NCBI GenBank assembly: GCA_026708645.1
Contig: JAPOUM010000017.1
Coordinates: 1-64,000, forward strand
Direction: 5' to 3'
Source: Acidimicrobiaceae bacterium
Lineage (GTDB): Bacteria; Actinomycetota; Acidimicrobiia; Acidimicrobiales; Aldehydirespiratoraceae
DNA: 64,000 nucleotides
How positions within the stretch are numbered: the first letter of the stretch is position 1; each line of letters begins with the position of its first letter. Positions 7,540 through 16,574 of the stretch are shown here, one piece after another. A program made the translations under genes and the position numbers. The notes under the pieces were generated by a model. The model saw only the letters and a list, made by a program, of their open reading frames with translations. It had not been told where the DNA came from and made no database searches.

Positions 7540-8374
7540 GTGTGATGCCTTCAGAGCGGGCGCATTCCTCGGGGTCTTCAGCAGCAAGGCATATTTCTCT
7601 GATGTAGTCTTGATAAGGATGGTTGATACTCTGCTCATAGGTCATAGGTACGACCATCTCGGGGTGATCCTGCATCCATAGGCGCAACACTTCCAGGTAA
7701 TAATCACGCCTAATATTCACTAATTCATCACGACGCTGAGAATCTAGAGATGGATGCGTCGTTGCAAATTTACTACATTCATGCCTGAAGTCCAGATAGT
7801 CATCCAGGGTGATCTTGTACTGTTCTATGGCTGCATCGATATGTTCGCGGTCAACAGAGTAATATTCGCCGTCTTCGTAGAGATAGAGCTGAATATTCGG
7901 CCAGTTAGAACGTGCTATACACAGGTCTAGCGAGTCATGAAACGCATCATATAGTTCGTCAACAGCGAGCGAAACTTCAGCAGGTATTGCTTCGCTAGCT
8001 GCAAAGAGCACAAACTTAACAGTCTGCTCAAAGAACCATCGATCGCGCGCTCCGGCGCTTTGAGATCTCGATTCATCGTATTCAAGTGAATCATCGGCAG
8101 CGAGATATTCATCGTAAGTGCGATAGCGCGCAAGGATATCACTGTGAAATTCGGTGATGTATTCTTCAACAATATATTCAACACCGATATCTTCTTCAGA
8201 GTAGCCTTGCTCGCCGCTGTAAGTCCTTGCCTCAACTCCATAGTAGACAGACTTCTCAGTTTCATCTGACTCTTCGCTACTTGCACATGAATTAACTACT
8301 AAGACTGCAAAGAGCAGTAACATATGCCAGTATAGTAGTTGAATTGAGCAGCGTATAAGCTTGTTTGAGTTCAC
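7532..8374 (-). CDS. Cassette lipoprotein (copy 2)
   Basis: A 280-residue lipoprotein from GTG 8374. The signal peptide ends VVNSC, a lipobox, followed by an acidic linker and the family domain; the C-terminus is EDPEECARSEGITLE. The middle closely resembles lipoprotein B (EYITEFHSDILARYRTYDEYLA) but lacks its 24-bp tandem insertion. The start overlaps the stop of the gutted phospholipase frame (GTGA, 8371-8374). The gene stays open although its phospholipase partner is destroyed, consistent with selection on the lipoprotein alone. AT-rich. Function unknown. Confidence 0.82.
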   Translation of the reverse strand: MNSNKLIRCSIQLLYWHMLLLFAVLVVNSCASSEESDETEKSVYYGVEARTYSGEQGYSEEDIGVEYIVEEYITEFHSDILARYRTYDEYLAADDSLEYDESRSQSAGARDRWFFEQTVKFVLFAASEAIPAEVSLAVDELYDAFHDSLDLCIARSNWPNIQLYLYEDGEYYSVDREHIDAAIEQYKITLDDYLDFRHECSKFATTHPSLDSQRRDELVNIRRDYYLEVLRLWMQDHPEMVVPMTYEQSINHPYQDYIREICLAAEDPEECARSEGITLE

Positions 8375-9260
8375 GGTTCGATACCTTGTATGAGTTTTTG
8401 GGGGATGCTGCATTCGTCTGTGGTGAAGGGCAGCCAGGGGTGGGTCGGGTTGAGCGGGTCGAAGGGATTGTTGGCGTCGGTGGGGCAGGTTGGGTGTGAC
8501 GCGGTGAGCGTGAGCCCCGCCAGCGTCGGTTGTTGCAGCGACATCTGTGCCGTTGCGGGCTGGTAGCTGAAAGCAACACGAACCGGGTTCCCGACCGACG
8601 CTGTGTAGCGTTTTGACAGTCCGCTGAACGTGACGACGATCGGCGTGACGGGGGTCGGTGTCGGCGTGGGGGTGCTAGTGGTGACGGTGAGCGTGAAACT
8701 GCCTCGGGTGCGGGCTTGTCGCGTGATGGCCTCGATCGTGTATGCACCCGAGTCGAGACGCGTTTCGATACGCGAATCGCGGGTGTTGGAATCAGCGTCA
8801 TCGTTTTGAGCGCGGAGAGTGCCAGCAGCACCGTGACCGTTGAGCACATACAGATACGAGTCCCGGGCCGACGACAAAGCAATCACAATATTGGTGTCGA
8901 CTGTGAGCGTGAAAGTGAAACGCTTCGCGAAATAGCGGGTCTGAGAATCACCCCGCCGCGACGACAGGCATCCCTGCGACGCAGACCAAGAACCTGGACG
9001 CGTCAACCGGCGATCACCAAGCGACCCCAACGACGTCACACACCCCGCCACCGGCGCAGGCGCCACCGGCACCGTCGTGCTAGTCGCGACGGACACGACA
9101 ACGACTGCGTCTGCGCCCGGTCAACCCCCAAAGAACCCGCAACCCCGAGATCCTCAGAACCCGGAAACCCCGCCAAACCCGACACCACCACACAAACCGC
9201 CACCAACCACGACAAGCCCTTGACCGACCAAACACCGACACGACCCGAGCCGAACCTCAC
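8371..9260 (-). pseudogene. Gutted phospholipase/PPC gene (copy 2)
   Basis: Three deletions relative to copy 1 are visible. The signal peptide (GTG 9260) is joined, out of frame, directly to the first PPC domain, so all Cys repeats and most Thr linkers are gone. The Ig-like segment then jumps to the beginning of the phospholipase domain (HPTCPTDANNPF). The phospholipase sequence stops after LIQGIE, before the catalytic His-Asp. Two of the three junctions fall at 9-of-10-base microhomologies. The remaining PPC frame (8371-9096) is open and 241 codons long, but it has no in-frame signal peptide and no catalytic residues. Confidence 0.85.
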
Positions 9261-9267
9261 AACACCA

Positions 9268-9297
9268 CTTGTACCACACCACCAACCCAGCCGTCAA
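9268..9297 (-). promoter_or_regulatory. Promoter of cassette copy 2
   Basis: Sequence-identical to copy 1: TTGACG (9292-9297), 18-base spacer, TACAAG (9268-9273), seven bases to GTG 9260. It probably still drives the lipoprotein and pilin genes. Confidence 0.5.
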
Positions 9298-9307
9298 GCC
9301 ATGCGCC

Positions 9308-9405
9308 TGACAGGCCCGCGACAGCGACTTGTCTTTCGGGGACAGCGAATTCAGTCTGCTGAGTTCGGCTGGTCAAACCATACGCTTGACAGGCCCGCGA
9401 CAGCG
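9308..9405 (+). repeat. 19-bp direct repeat flanking a 60-base insert upstream of hisS
   Basis: TGACAGGCCCGCGACAGCG occurs at 9308-9326 and again at 9387-9405. Copy 1 has it once, near 5707. The extra copy and the intervening 60 bases look like a duplication scar at the cassette/hisS boundary. Confidence 0.7.
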
Positions 9406-9418
9406 GCGGCGGTAGCCT
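9386..9418 (+). promoter_or_regulatory. hisS promoter
   Basis: TTGACA at 9386-9391 and TAGCCT at 9413-9418. The 21-base spacer is longer than usual, so the -35 assignment is weak. The -10 ends eight bases before GTG 9427, predicting a leaderless hisS mRNA. Confidence 0.4.
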
Positions 9419-9426
9419 GCGATGTC

Positions 9427-10704
9427 GTGGCTCAGCCCTTGTTCCGTGCCCCGGTGGGCACTCGCGATCTTCTGCCGCCGGAGTCGGGGAGAAGACGGCG
9501 CTTAGTGTGCCTCTTCGCGGATCTGGCCGAGCGGGCGGGCTTCGGGCTGCTGGAGTCGCCGATCTTCGAGGACCATGGCGTGTTCCAACGCCTCGGCGAA
9601 GCCAACGAAGTGGTCACCAAGGAACTGTTCGAGTTCTTCGACAAGGGCGACCCGCCGCGGCGTCTGGCGCTGCGCCCCGAGCTCACCGCCGGCGTGTGCC
9701 GGGCCTTCGCCGAGCATCGACCGACACCGCCTTGGAAAGTCTGGTACTCGGGCCCCCAGTTCCGCTACGAGCGCCCCCAGGCCGGTCGCTACCGGCAGTT
9801 CGAGCAGGTCGGGGTTGAGACGCTCGGCACCGACGACGCTCACGCCGACATCGAGATCATCGCCCTGGGTTTGCGGTTCTACGAGACGCTCGGGCTCAAG
9901 AGGGTGCGCCTGCTGCTCAACAGCCTCGGCGACGCCGACAGCCGCCCCCGCTACGACGCCGCGCTGACGAGCTATCTCCAGTCTCGCCGGGACGATCTGT
10001 CCGAGCAGTCCCGGCTCACTCTGGAACGCAACCCGCTGCGGGTTCTCGACTCCAAGCGCGAGCAGGACCAGCCGGTGATCGCTCAGGCGCCGGTCATGGC
10101 CGACTTCCTCTCCGGCGACTCGGCCGAGCATTTCGCGACCGTGCGCGAAGGGCTCGACAGCCTCGGCGTCGGCTATGAGGTGTCGCCGCGGTTGGTGCGC
10201 GGCCTCGACTATTACACGCGCACCACGTTCGAGTACGCGGCCGACGCTCTCGACACCGCCCAGAACGCCGTCGGCGGAGGCGGACGCTACGACGGGCTCG
10301 TGGAAGAACTCGGCGGCCCGCCCACGCCGGGCGTCGGCTTCGCGCTGGGAGTGGATCGCATACTGCTGGCCTGCGACGCCGAGGACGCCTTCGCTGCGCC
10401 GCCGGTGCCGGTGAGAGTGTTCGTGGTGGACACTGCGGGCGGCCGCAGCGCGTCGCTGCTGTGCGACCGGCTCCGCCGGGCCGGACTGGGCGTGGACCGG
10501 GCCTTCGACAACCGGTCGATGAAAGCGCAGATGAAGCGGGCCGACCGCTGCGGCGCCGAGGTCGCGGTCATAGTCGGCCCCGACGAGAGAGCCGCCGGCG
10601 CCGCCACAGTGCGCGACATGCGCTCGGGAGGAGGCCAGCGGCAGGTGCCCGAAACCGAAGTGGCGGAAGCCGTGACCGAGATCTTGGCCCGGGCGCCCCG
10701 ATGA
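9427..10704 (+). CDS. hisS: Histidyl-tRNA synthetase
   Basis: Charges tRNA-His in the cytoplasm. It is a class II synthetase of 425 residues, normal for the family. The start is GTG 9427 (AQPLFRAPVGTRDLLPPES); the frame is open far upstream but that part is antisense cassette sequence. Visible signatures: motif 2 region around VWYSGPQFRYERPQAGRYRQF, the His-specific RGLDYYTRTTFEY, the motif 3 region GGGRYDGLVEELGG...VGFALGVDR, and a C-terminal anticodon-binding domain from about residue 335. It lies upstream of aspS with a 106-base gap. Its 5' end was duplicated to make the remnant at 5748. Confidence 0.96.
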   Translation: MAQPLFRAPVGTRDLLPPESGRRRRLVCLFADLAERAGFGLLESPIFEDHGVFQRLGEANEVVTKELFEFFDKGDPPRRLALRPELTAGVCRAFAEHRPTPPWKVWYSGPQFRYERPQAGRYRQFEQVGVETLGTDDAHADIEIIALGLRFYETLGLKRVRLLLNSLGDADSRPRYDAALTSYLQSRRDDLSEQSRLTLERNPLRVLDSKREQDQPVIAQAPVMADFLSGDSAEHFATVREGLDSLGVGYEVSPRLVRGLDYYTRTTFEYAADALDTAQNAVGGGGRYDGLVEELGGPPTPGVGFALGVDRILLACDAEDAFAAPPVPVRVFVVDTAGGRSASLLCDRLRRAGLGVDRAFDNRSMKAQMKRADRCGAEVAVIVGPDERAAGAATVRDMRSGGGQRQVPETEVAEAVTEILARAPR

Positions 10705-10729
10705 CCCCGACCGCAGCCGGGCCGGCAGC

Positions 10730-10762
10730 CCCGAGCATTGTCCCGAACAGTGCATTCTCGGG
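10730..10762 (+). other. Hairpin in the hisS-aspS gap
   Basis: CCCGAG (10730-10735) pairs with CTCGGG (10757-10762). Inside, CATTGT can pair with ACAGTG with one G-T. There is no T-tract. It could be a weak terminator or an RNA processing or regulatory structure. Confidence 0.3.
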
Positions 10763-10810
10763 CGCTGCGGTAAGCCGCCCCGGCACAAGCACGACTGCGA
10801 GGCTGACACC

Positions 10811-12670
10811 ATGACCAGAACCGACGACATGACCGGCACCGACCGCACATCCATGCGCAGCGACTTGTGCGGACGGATCGACAGCGGCGACGTCGGCCGC
10901 CGAGTCGCCGTATGCGGCTGGATCGACCGGCGCCGCGAGCACAGCGAGCATCTCGCCTTCGTGGATCTGCGTGATCACAGCGGCGTGTTGCAGTGCGTGG
11001 TGGACGGCGCCCGTGAACTGCGCGCCGAGTTCGTGGTTCGCGTCACCGGCACGGTGCGACAGCGTCCCGAAGGCACCGCCAACCCGGCTCTGCCCACCGG
11101 CGAAGTCGAGCTCCAGGACTGCGAGGTGGAGTTGCTGTCACGCGCCGACCCTGCGCCGTTCCCGCTCGATGAGCGCACCGAGGTGGACGAGACGCTGCGC
11201 CTGCGGCACCGCTACGTGGATCTGCGCAAACCGCGGATGCAGCGCAACCTGCGCGCCAGGGCCGCGCTCAACCGGGCCATACGTCGGGCCATGGACGCTC
11301 AAGGTTTCGTAGAGGTCGAGACTCCGATGCTGATCGCCTCCACTCCCGAAGGCGCCCGGGACTTCGTGGTCCCGTCGCGCAAAGAGCCGGGCAGCTTCTA
11401 CGCTTTGCCGCAGAGCCCGCAGATCTTCAAGCAGCTCACCATGGTGGGCGGCGTCGACCGCTACTACCAGATCGCCCGCTGCCTGCGCGACGAGGACCTG
11501 AGAGCCGACCGGCAGTTCGAGTTCACGCAACTCGATGTGGAGGCGTCGTTCGCGACGCGTGACGACGTGCTCGGATTCGTGACCCGGGCGGTGGCCGAAG
11601 CCACTGAAGAGGTCACAGGCGAAGCAGCAGCAGTCGGGGAATCCGGCACTTTCGACCGCATCACCTGGCAAGACGCTATGGAGCGTTTCGGGTCCGACAA
11701 GCCCGACACCCGCTTCGACATGGAACTGCGCGAACTGACCACGATCTTCGCCGAGACGCAGGCCCGGGTCTTCATGGCGCCGTGCGTGAAAGGGATATGC
11801 CTGACCGGCGGCGCCGAGAGTCTGGCGCGCAGTCGGGTGGACGAACTGGTGGCGCTGTGCCAAAGCTGGGGCGCCAAAGGCCTCGCCTGGATGCGCGTCG
11901 TCGCGGCCGAAGCCGGTGAAGAAGCCCCAACCGGCTCTCAAGCCGGCGCCCCAGACAGCTCTCAAAGCGCGGCCCTCGAAGGCGGCGTTTCCAAGTTCCT
12001 CTCGCCTTCCGAGGCTGCCGCGGTGATCGCAGCGCTCGCCGCTCAGCCCGGCGACATGGTGTTCCTAGTGGCCGACGAGCGGCGCTTGGTGCGTCAAGTG
12101 CTGGGGCTGCTGCGCCTCGAGTTGGGACGCCCGCCGGTCAACGACGGCAGCTTCAACTATCTGTGGGTGGTCGACTTTCCGCTGTTCGAGGCTGTCGCCT
12201 CCGACGGCTCGCCGATCCCGTCGCATCACCCTTTCACCATGCCCCACCAAGACGACTTGACTTCGCTCATGTCGCCGGACGGCCCGCCTGCGGGCGAAGA
12301 CCTGCTGCAGGTTCGCAGTCAGGCTTACGACTTGGTGCTCAACGGCTGGGAGCTCGGCTCGGGCAGTGTCAGGATCCACCGCCGCGACGTCCAGCAGCGC
12401 ATCTTCGAGATGCTGGGCATAGCTCCCGACGAGGCGCATAAGCGTTTCGGTTTTCTGCTCGACGCTTTCCGTTACGGGGCGCCTCCCCATGCCGGGTTCG
12501 CGGTCGGGCTCGACCGTCTGGCCGCGCTGCTAGCAGGCGAGGAGAACATCCGTGAAGTGATCGCCTTCCCCAAGACCCAGTCCGGCGCCGACCCTCTCAC
12601 CGACTCTCCCAGCCCCATAGCCGACGCTCACCTGCGCGAACTGGGGCTGCGAGTCCTGCCCCCCGCCTGA
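10811..12670 (+). CDS. aspS: Aspartyl-tRNA synthetase
   Basis: A 619-residue bacterial-type class IIb synthetase. It has an N-terminal OB-fold anticodon-binding domain (VAVCGWIDRRREHSEHLAFVDLRDHSG), then a catalytic core with the motif 2 region YYQIARCLRDEDLRADRQFEFTQLD, the bacterial GAD insertion domain (residues about 290-430) and motif 3 (GFAVGLDRLAALL) near the end. A Ser/Ala/Gly-rich loop (EAPTGSQAGAPDSSQSAALEG) is inserted in the GAD region. ATG 10811 has GAGG upstream; ATG 10853 (MRSDLCGRI) is an alternative closer to the conserved start. It lies downstream of hisS in the same direction. Confidence 0.95.
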   Translation: MTRTDDMTGTDRTSMRSDLCGRIDSGDVGRRVAVCGWIDRRREHSEHLAFVDLRDHSGVLQCVVDGARELRAEFVVRVTGTVRQRPEGTANPALPTGEVELQDCEVELLSRADPAPFPLDERTEVDETLRLRHRYVDLRKPRMQRNLRARAALNRAIRRAMDAQGFVEVETPMLIASTPEGARDFVVPSRKEPGSFYALPQSPQIFKQLTMVGGVDRYYQIARCLRDEDLRADRQFEFTQLDVEASFATRDDVLGFVTRAVAEATEEVTGEAAAVGESGTFDRITWQDAMERFGSDKPDTRFDMELRELTTIFAETQARVFMAPCVKGICLTGGAESLARSRVDELVALCQSWGAKGLAWMRVVAAEAGEEAPTGSQAGAPDSSQSAALEGGVSKFLSPSEAAAVIAALAAQPGDMVFLVADERRLVRQVLGLLRLELGRPPVNDGSFNYLWVVDFPLFEAVASDGSPIPSHHPFTMPHQDDLTSLMSPDGPPAGEDLLQVRSQAYDLVLNGWELGSGSVRIHRRDVQQRIFEMLGIAPDEAHKRFGFLLDAFRYGAPPHAGFAVGLDRLAALLAGEENIREVIAFPKTQSGADPLTDSPSPIADAHLRELGLRVLPPA

Positions 12671-12760
12671 CCCCGCCTGACCCCACCTGAGAGCGCCGAC
12701 GGCCAAGCGCCGCCCGGCCGGCGCGGCAAGTGGCGGGCGCCGGACGGACTGCGCCTGTTC

Positions 12761-13954
12761 TCAGGTCTCGGCGATGGGCAGCCCGCGGCGGGCGTGGCGG
12801 ATGAACGCCTCCACCCAGACCCCCAGCAGAGTTAGATCGAGCCCCAGCACGAGAACCCAGGGGGCGGGTCGCAGCGCCGCCAGCGCGAGCGAGACGATCC
12901 CGGCGCCGAGGAGCATGTAGGGGACGAGCCGGCGTCCCGGGTGCGCCGCCGTGGTCGTGGTGACCACAGCCAGGCTCGCAGCCGCCGCGGCGACAGCGCC
13001 GGAGACGAGCCAGGCGGCGCCGGCGGGGGGCCGTGCGTCGTCGGCGTGCTCGATGAGAGAGACCATGCCCGCGCCGGCGGCCGCGACGGACAGGGCCAGC
13101 GGGAAATGACCGTAGAGCCAGATGCTCGCGATGGTGTTTCCGGGTCTCGGGACGCGCCGGCCCACGAAGTCGAAGTAGTTCCACCAGAGGCCGAAACCGA
13201 TACCGAGAGCGAGCAGGCCGGTGACGATGTTCAAAGTCTCGCTGTCGGCTTCGGTGAGGCCCTCGGCGACTCCGACGACGACCTCGCCGAGCACGATGAT
13301 GATGAACAGGCCGAAGCGTTCGGCCATCGACTCGGTGACACGCAGAGCGTGGCCGAATCTGGGACTCTGCACCACGGCCATCGTCAGGCTCATGGCCACG
13401 GCGACGAGCCACAGGACGAGCCGGGCGTCGTTCGATTCCACGAGCGCGCTCGCCGCCACGACCGCTGCGACCGTGACGATGCCGAGGATGTAGCTGGTGG
13501 CGAGCCGGCGCATCTCGGGAGTGTCCTGGCGGCGGACGTCGATCCACTGCCAGCCGATCAGCACGAGCAGCACGGCGTAGACGACCGCGAAGCCCCTCCC
13601 GTCGCCGGTGTCGGTGGTGGCGTGGCCCGCGAACACCGAAAGCAGCACCAGCAGCAGCATCTGCACGAAGATGTAGCCGCGGCTGCGTCCGTCCTCGCCT
13701 CCGTGCAGCTCGTGATACAAGGTTCCGTTGAGCCAAGCGATCCAGATCAGGGTGAAGACGAGCACGAAGTCGCGGACGCCGGTCCAGGAAACGTCGACTG
13801 CGAGCGTGTGCGCGATCCGCGCGATCAGCACGACGTAGACGAGGTCGTAGAACAGCTCGAGGAAGCTGACGGTGCGGTCCTCGATGATCTCTCCGTGGGC
13901 GCGTGGCGGCCGCAGCCACGAACGTAGGCCCGCGACCACCGGGCGCTCGTTCAT
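12761..13954 (-). CDS. LtrA-family (low temperature requirement A) membrane protein
   Basis: A 397-residue polytopic membrane protein from ATG 13954. The family signature is clear near the N-terminus: FLELFYDLVYVVLIARIAH, followed by many hydrophobic segments and the conserved ESMAERFGLFIIIVLGE. LtrA proteins (PF06772) are named for a Listeria gene; their biochemical role is poorly defined. The gene is convergent with aspS and divergent from rarA. Long competing frames across this region on both strands are GC-rich shadows. Confidence 0.88.
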   Translation of the reverse strand: MNERPVVAGLRSWLRPPRAHGEIIEDRTVSFLELFYDLVYVVLIARIAHTLAVDVSWTGVRDFVLVFTLIWIAWLNGTLYHELHGGEDGRSRGYIFVQMLLLVLLSVFAGHATTDTGDGRGFAVVYAVLLVLIGWQWIDVRRQDTPEMRRLATSYILGIVTVAAVVAASALVESNDARLVLWLVAVAMSLTMAVVQSPRFGHALRVTESMAERFGLFIIIVLGEVVVGVAEGLTEADSETLNIVTGLLALGIGFGLWWNYFDFVGRRVPRPGNTIASIWLYGHFPLALSVAAAGAGMVSLIEHADDARPPAGAAWLVSGAVAAAAASLAVVTTTTAAHPGRRLVPYMLLGAGIVSLALAALRPAPWVLVLGLDLTLLGVWVEAFIRHARRGLPIAET

Positions 13955-14009
13955 GCAGCGGCCCCGATCCGCGGTGACATCACGACCCCATCGTAAAGCG
14001 ACCGCCGCA

Positions 14010-14150
14010 GACTGAGAGCAAACTGAGACCGCGGTTGAGAGCAGGCTGAGGCTCAAGTGCGACAGTGCGGGCCGAGACTGAGGCAGCTCGCTGCGCATTG
14101 TGCGAGCCGAGCAGACTGAGGCCGACTGAGGCCGACTGAGGCCGAGCGAG
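14010..14150. repeat. Short CTGAG-type repeats in the ltrA-rarA intergenic region
   Basis: Three perfect tandem copies of GACTGAGGCC (14114-14143) are surrounded by looser CTGAG/GAGAGC repeats from about 14010. The 234-base divergent intergenic region (13955-14188) otherwise holds only promoter sequence. Confidence 0.6.
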
Positions 14151-14176
14151 CCGAGCGGACGGTGGCCGCGGCGGCG

Positions 14177-14182
14177 TAGGGT
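14177..14182 (+). promoter_or_regulatory. Leaderless-type -10 box (TAGGGT) for rarA
   Basis: TAGGGT ends six bases before GTG 14189. No Shine-Dalgarno sequence is visible. Confidence 0.45.
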
Positions 14183-14188
14183 CGCGGC

Positions 14189-15571
14189 GTGGACGGAGAC
14201 CTGTTCGAGGCTGCTGCGGCCGAGCGCCTGCGGGGGCGGTCGCCGCTGGCGGCGAGGCTGCGGCCCCGCAGGCTCGACGACATCGTGGGCCAGCAGCATC
14301 TGGTCGGCCCGGGGCGTCCGCTGCGCCGACTGATCGAAGCGGACCGGCTGTCTTCGGTGATCCTGTGGGGTCCGCCGGGCACCGGCAAGACGACGCTGGC
14401 ACGGGTGGTGGCGCTCGCCACGGCCAAGGCCTTCGAGGAGCTCTCTGCGGTTACTGCGGGGGTCAAGGACGTCCGTGGCGTGATGGAGAGGGCTCGGGAC
14501 CGCCTCGGCGCCCACGGCACGGGCACGATCCTGTTCCTCGATGAGGTCCACCGCTTCAACAAGGCCCAGCAGGACGCTCTGCTGCCCGCGGTGGAGGACG
14601 GGCTGATCACCTTGATCGGAGCCACCACCGAGAACCCGCATTTCGAGGTCAACCCGCCGTTGCTGTCGCGCTCGACGCTGTTCCGCTTGAACCCTCTCGA
14701 CGACGCCGAGCTCGTGGAGTTGGCGCGCCGGGGCCTGGCCGCCGAGAAGGCAGCAGCCGACGAGGATGCGGTTCAGCATCTAGCGGCTCGCAGCGGCGGC
14801 GACGGCCGGCACGTCTTGACCAGCGTCGAGGTCGCGGCGGCGCTGGCCGCTCACCGGACCGCGGAGGAGTCCGGCGACGGGTCGGAGCACGAGTCTGCTT
14901 CCGGGCCCGGACCCGACGCCGGCACTGGCGGCGGCGCGCCGAGCACGGTGTATGTGACCCTCGCCGACGCTGAAGCGGCCGCTGACGCGAAAGCGGTGCG
15001 CTACGGACGTGACGGCCACTACGACGTGATCAGCGCCTTCATCAAGAGCATCCGCGGCTCCGACGCCGACGCGGGCCTCTACTGGCTGGCCCGGATGCTG
15101 GACGCGGGCGAGGATCCCCGCTTCATCGCCCGGCGGCTGGTGATCCTGGCCTCCGAGGACATAGGCCTCGCCGACGACCGCGCCTTGCTGGTGGCTGAAG
15201 CCGCGGCCCGCGCCGTGGAGTACGTCGGCTTGCCCGAGGCGCAGCTCAACTTGGCGCACGCCGTGGTGTGCCTGGCTGTCGCGCCGAAGTCGAACCGGGT
15301 GACGGTGGCTTTGGGGCGCGCCGCGGCCGACGCCCGCGCTGCGGGGGCGGGAGAGGTGCCGGCGCATCTGCGAGACGCCCACTATGCGGGGGCGCGGTCT
15401 CTGGGCCACGGAGAGGGTTACCTCTACCCGCACGACCATCCCGGCGGCTGGGTGGCCCAGCAGCACCGCCCCGCGGAAGCGGCCGCCAATGTCTACTACG
15501 AGCCCTCCGAGCAAGGCGCTGAGGCCGCCCTGCGGGACCGCCTGACCGCACGCCGCCGGGCGCCGGGCTGA
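14189..15571 (+). CDS. rarA: Replication-associated recombination protein A (RarA/MgsA AAA+ ATPase)
   Basis: A 460-residue clamp-loader-related AAA+ ATPase acting at stalled replication forks. Seen: [16 protein letters not shown] near the N-terminus, Walker [10 protein letters not shown], Walker [10 protein letters not shown], sensor 1 [18 protein letters not shown], and the C-terminal MgsA region ([19 protein letters not shown]...ASEDIGLAD). A low-complexity Gly/Ser/Glu segment (about residues 228-251) is inserted before the C-terminal domain. The GTG start is set by the -10 box six bases upstream. The gene precedes DUF948 and alaS, as in many actinobacteria. Confidence 0.94.
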   Translation: MDGDLFEAAAAERLRGRSPLAARLRPRRLDDIVGQQHLVGPGRPLRRLIEADRLSSVILWGPPGTGKTTLARVVALATAKAFEELSAVTAGVKDVRGVMERARDRLGAHGTGTILFLDEVHRFNKAQQDALLPAVEDGLITLIGATTENPHFEVNPPLLSRSTLFRLNPLDDAELVELARRGLAAEKAAADEDAVQHLAARSGGDGRHVLTSVEVAAALAAHRTAEESGDGSEHESASGPGPDAGTGGGAPSTVYVTLADAEAAADAKAVRYGRDGHYDVISAFIKSIRGSDADAGLYWLARMLDAGEDPRFIARRLVILASEDIGLADDRALLVAEAAARAVEYVGLPEAQLNLAHAVVCLAVAPKSNRVTVALGRAAADARAAGAGEVPAHLRDAHYAGARSLGHGEGYLYPHDHPGGWVAQQHRPAEAAANVYYEPSEQGAEAALRDRLTARRRAPG

Positions 15572-15579
15572 ACCGGCGG
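15553..15579 (+). terminator. Possible rarA terminator hairpin
   Basis: CCGCCGG (15553-15559) and CCGGCGG (15573-15579) form a 7-bp stem with a 13-base loop across the rarA stop codon. There is no T-tract. Confidence 0.3.
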
Positions 15580-15693
15580 TCGCTGCGGCGCTTCCAGGCC
15601 GTGCGGACCGACGTCGGCGGCTCGGGGCTGCGCTGCCCGGCCGCGTTCCCGCTTCGTGGGCCGACGGGCGCGAGAACGCCTCTGCTGAAACGG

Positions 15694-15699
15694 TATCTT
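15694..15699 (+). promoter_or_regulatory. Leaderless-type -10 box (TATCTT)
   Basis: TATCTT lies seven bases before GTG 15707. Confidence 0.4.
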
Positions 15700-15706
15700 T
15701 GGATGC

Positions 15707-16162
15707 GTGAGCGCCATCGACCTGGCAGCGGTGATCGTCAGCGTGGTCTGTCTGGCCACGGTTGCAGTGCTGGCCGTGGCCGTGGTGTCGCTGGTGCGGA
15801 CCATGCGGGACCTGCGCGCGGTGGTCGATGATCTGAGGGACTCGGCACTGCCGATGGTCGACGACCTGCACAGCACCGTCAAAGCGGCCGACGCCGAACT
15901 GCACCGCGTGGACCGGGTGATAGGACGAGCCGAGCGCATAGCCGCGACCGCCGACCACGCCAGCCGGTTGACCTACCGGGCGTTCGCTCCTCCTCTGATC
16001 AAAGGGCTCTCGCTCATGTCCGGCGCCGGTCAAGCAGGCCGCCGTCTGCGCGACCGCCGCCGCCGTCGTCGTGTCCTGGACTTGGCCGCGCCTCAGGTGC
16101 CGGAGGCACGGACCGTGAGCCCGCAGCAGCGCCCCGAGCGACCGAGGAGGCACAGGCCGTGA
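15707..16162 (+). CDS. DUF948-like membrane-anchored protein
   Basis: A 151-residue protein with one N-terminal transmembrane helix (LAAVIVSVVCLATVAVLAVAVVSLV), then a coiled-coil-like segment (VVDDLRDSALPMVDDLHSTVKAADAEL) and a basic tail. It resembles DUF948 (PF06103) proteins commonly found upstream of alaS in actinobacteria. GTG start at 15707; overlaps the next gene by 4 nt (GTGA). Role unknown, probably cell envelope. Confidence 0.75.
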   Translation: MSAIDLAAVIVSVVCLATVAVLAVAVVSLVRTMRDLRAVVDDLRDSALPMVDDLHSTVKAADAELHRVDRVIGRAERIAATADHASRLTYRAFAPPLIKGLSLMSGAGQAGRRLRDRRRRRRVLDLAAPQVPEARTVSPQQRPERPRRHRP

Positions 16163-16554
16163 GGCGCGCCTGGTGGCTGGGCGCCGGCTACGCGGCCGGG
16201 CTCGGCACGGCGGCCTGGCTGCGCAACAAAGCCCGCGCCGCAGCCGAGCGCTACACGCCGGCCAACCTTCGCAGCGTCGTCGCGGAACGATCCCAGCAGG
16301 CCGCGGCCCGCGCCCGCGACACGGCCGCGGCCGGTGTTCACAATCTCGGCCGCGAGGCTCGCCGGATAGTCGACGACGTCCGTCACGCCATGGCCGAAGG
16401 ACGTGAGACGATGCAGCAGACCGAGTCCGAGTTGAGCGACGACGGACCGGTCGCGGCGGGCGGGGGCGTCGGCGGCGCCCCGAACGCCGACGGGGGCGCA
16501 GCATCGCCCGCAGAGCCCGGCGACACCGCCGCCGCCGGCAACGACCGGCTGTGA
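16159..16554 (+). CDS. Small membrane-associated protein between DUF948 and alaS
   Basis: A 131-residue protein. It has a short hydrophobic N-terminal segment (WWLGAGYAAGLGTAAWL), an Ala/Arg-rich helical region (ARARDTAAAGVHNLGREARRIVDDVRHAMAEG), then a disordered Gly/Asp/Ala tail. It resembles the uncharacterised proteins that accompany DUF948 before alaS in actinobacteria. Coupled to the DUF948 gene by a 4-nt overlap. Function unknown. Confidence 0.65.
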   Translation: MRRAWWLGAGYAAGLGTAAWLRNKARAAAERYTPANLRSVVAERSQQAAARARDTAAAGVHNLGREARRIVDDVRHAMAEGRETMQQTESELSDDGPVAAGGGVGGAPNADGGAASPAEPGDTAAAGNDRL

Positions 16555-16574
16555 AGCAGTAAAGCAGTGAGGCA

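Noticed and set aside
1-9300. Insertion sequence or transposon driving cassette duplication
   Set aside because: No transposase, integrase or terminal inverted repeats were found. The duplication is explained by homologous and microhomology recombination.
8716-9426. 237-codon upstream extension of the hisS frame
   Set aside because: It runs antisense through the gutted phospholipase gene and its promoter. GTG 9427 matches HisS N-termini and has a -10 box just upstream.
12597-13919. Long Arg/Ala-rich frame antisense to aspS end and out of frame within the ltrA gene
   Set aside because: Composition is Arg-rich shadow coding; the LtrA frame on the same strand has the conserved family motifs.
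14780-16504. 574-codon minus-strand frame opposite rarA, DUF948 and the next gene
   Set aside because: No recognisable domain; a high-GC shadow of well-supported plus-strand genes.
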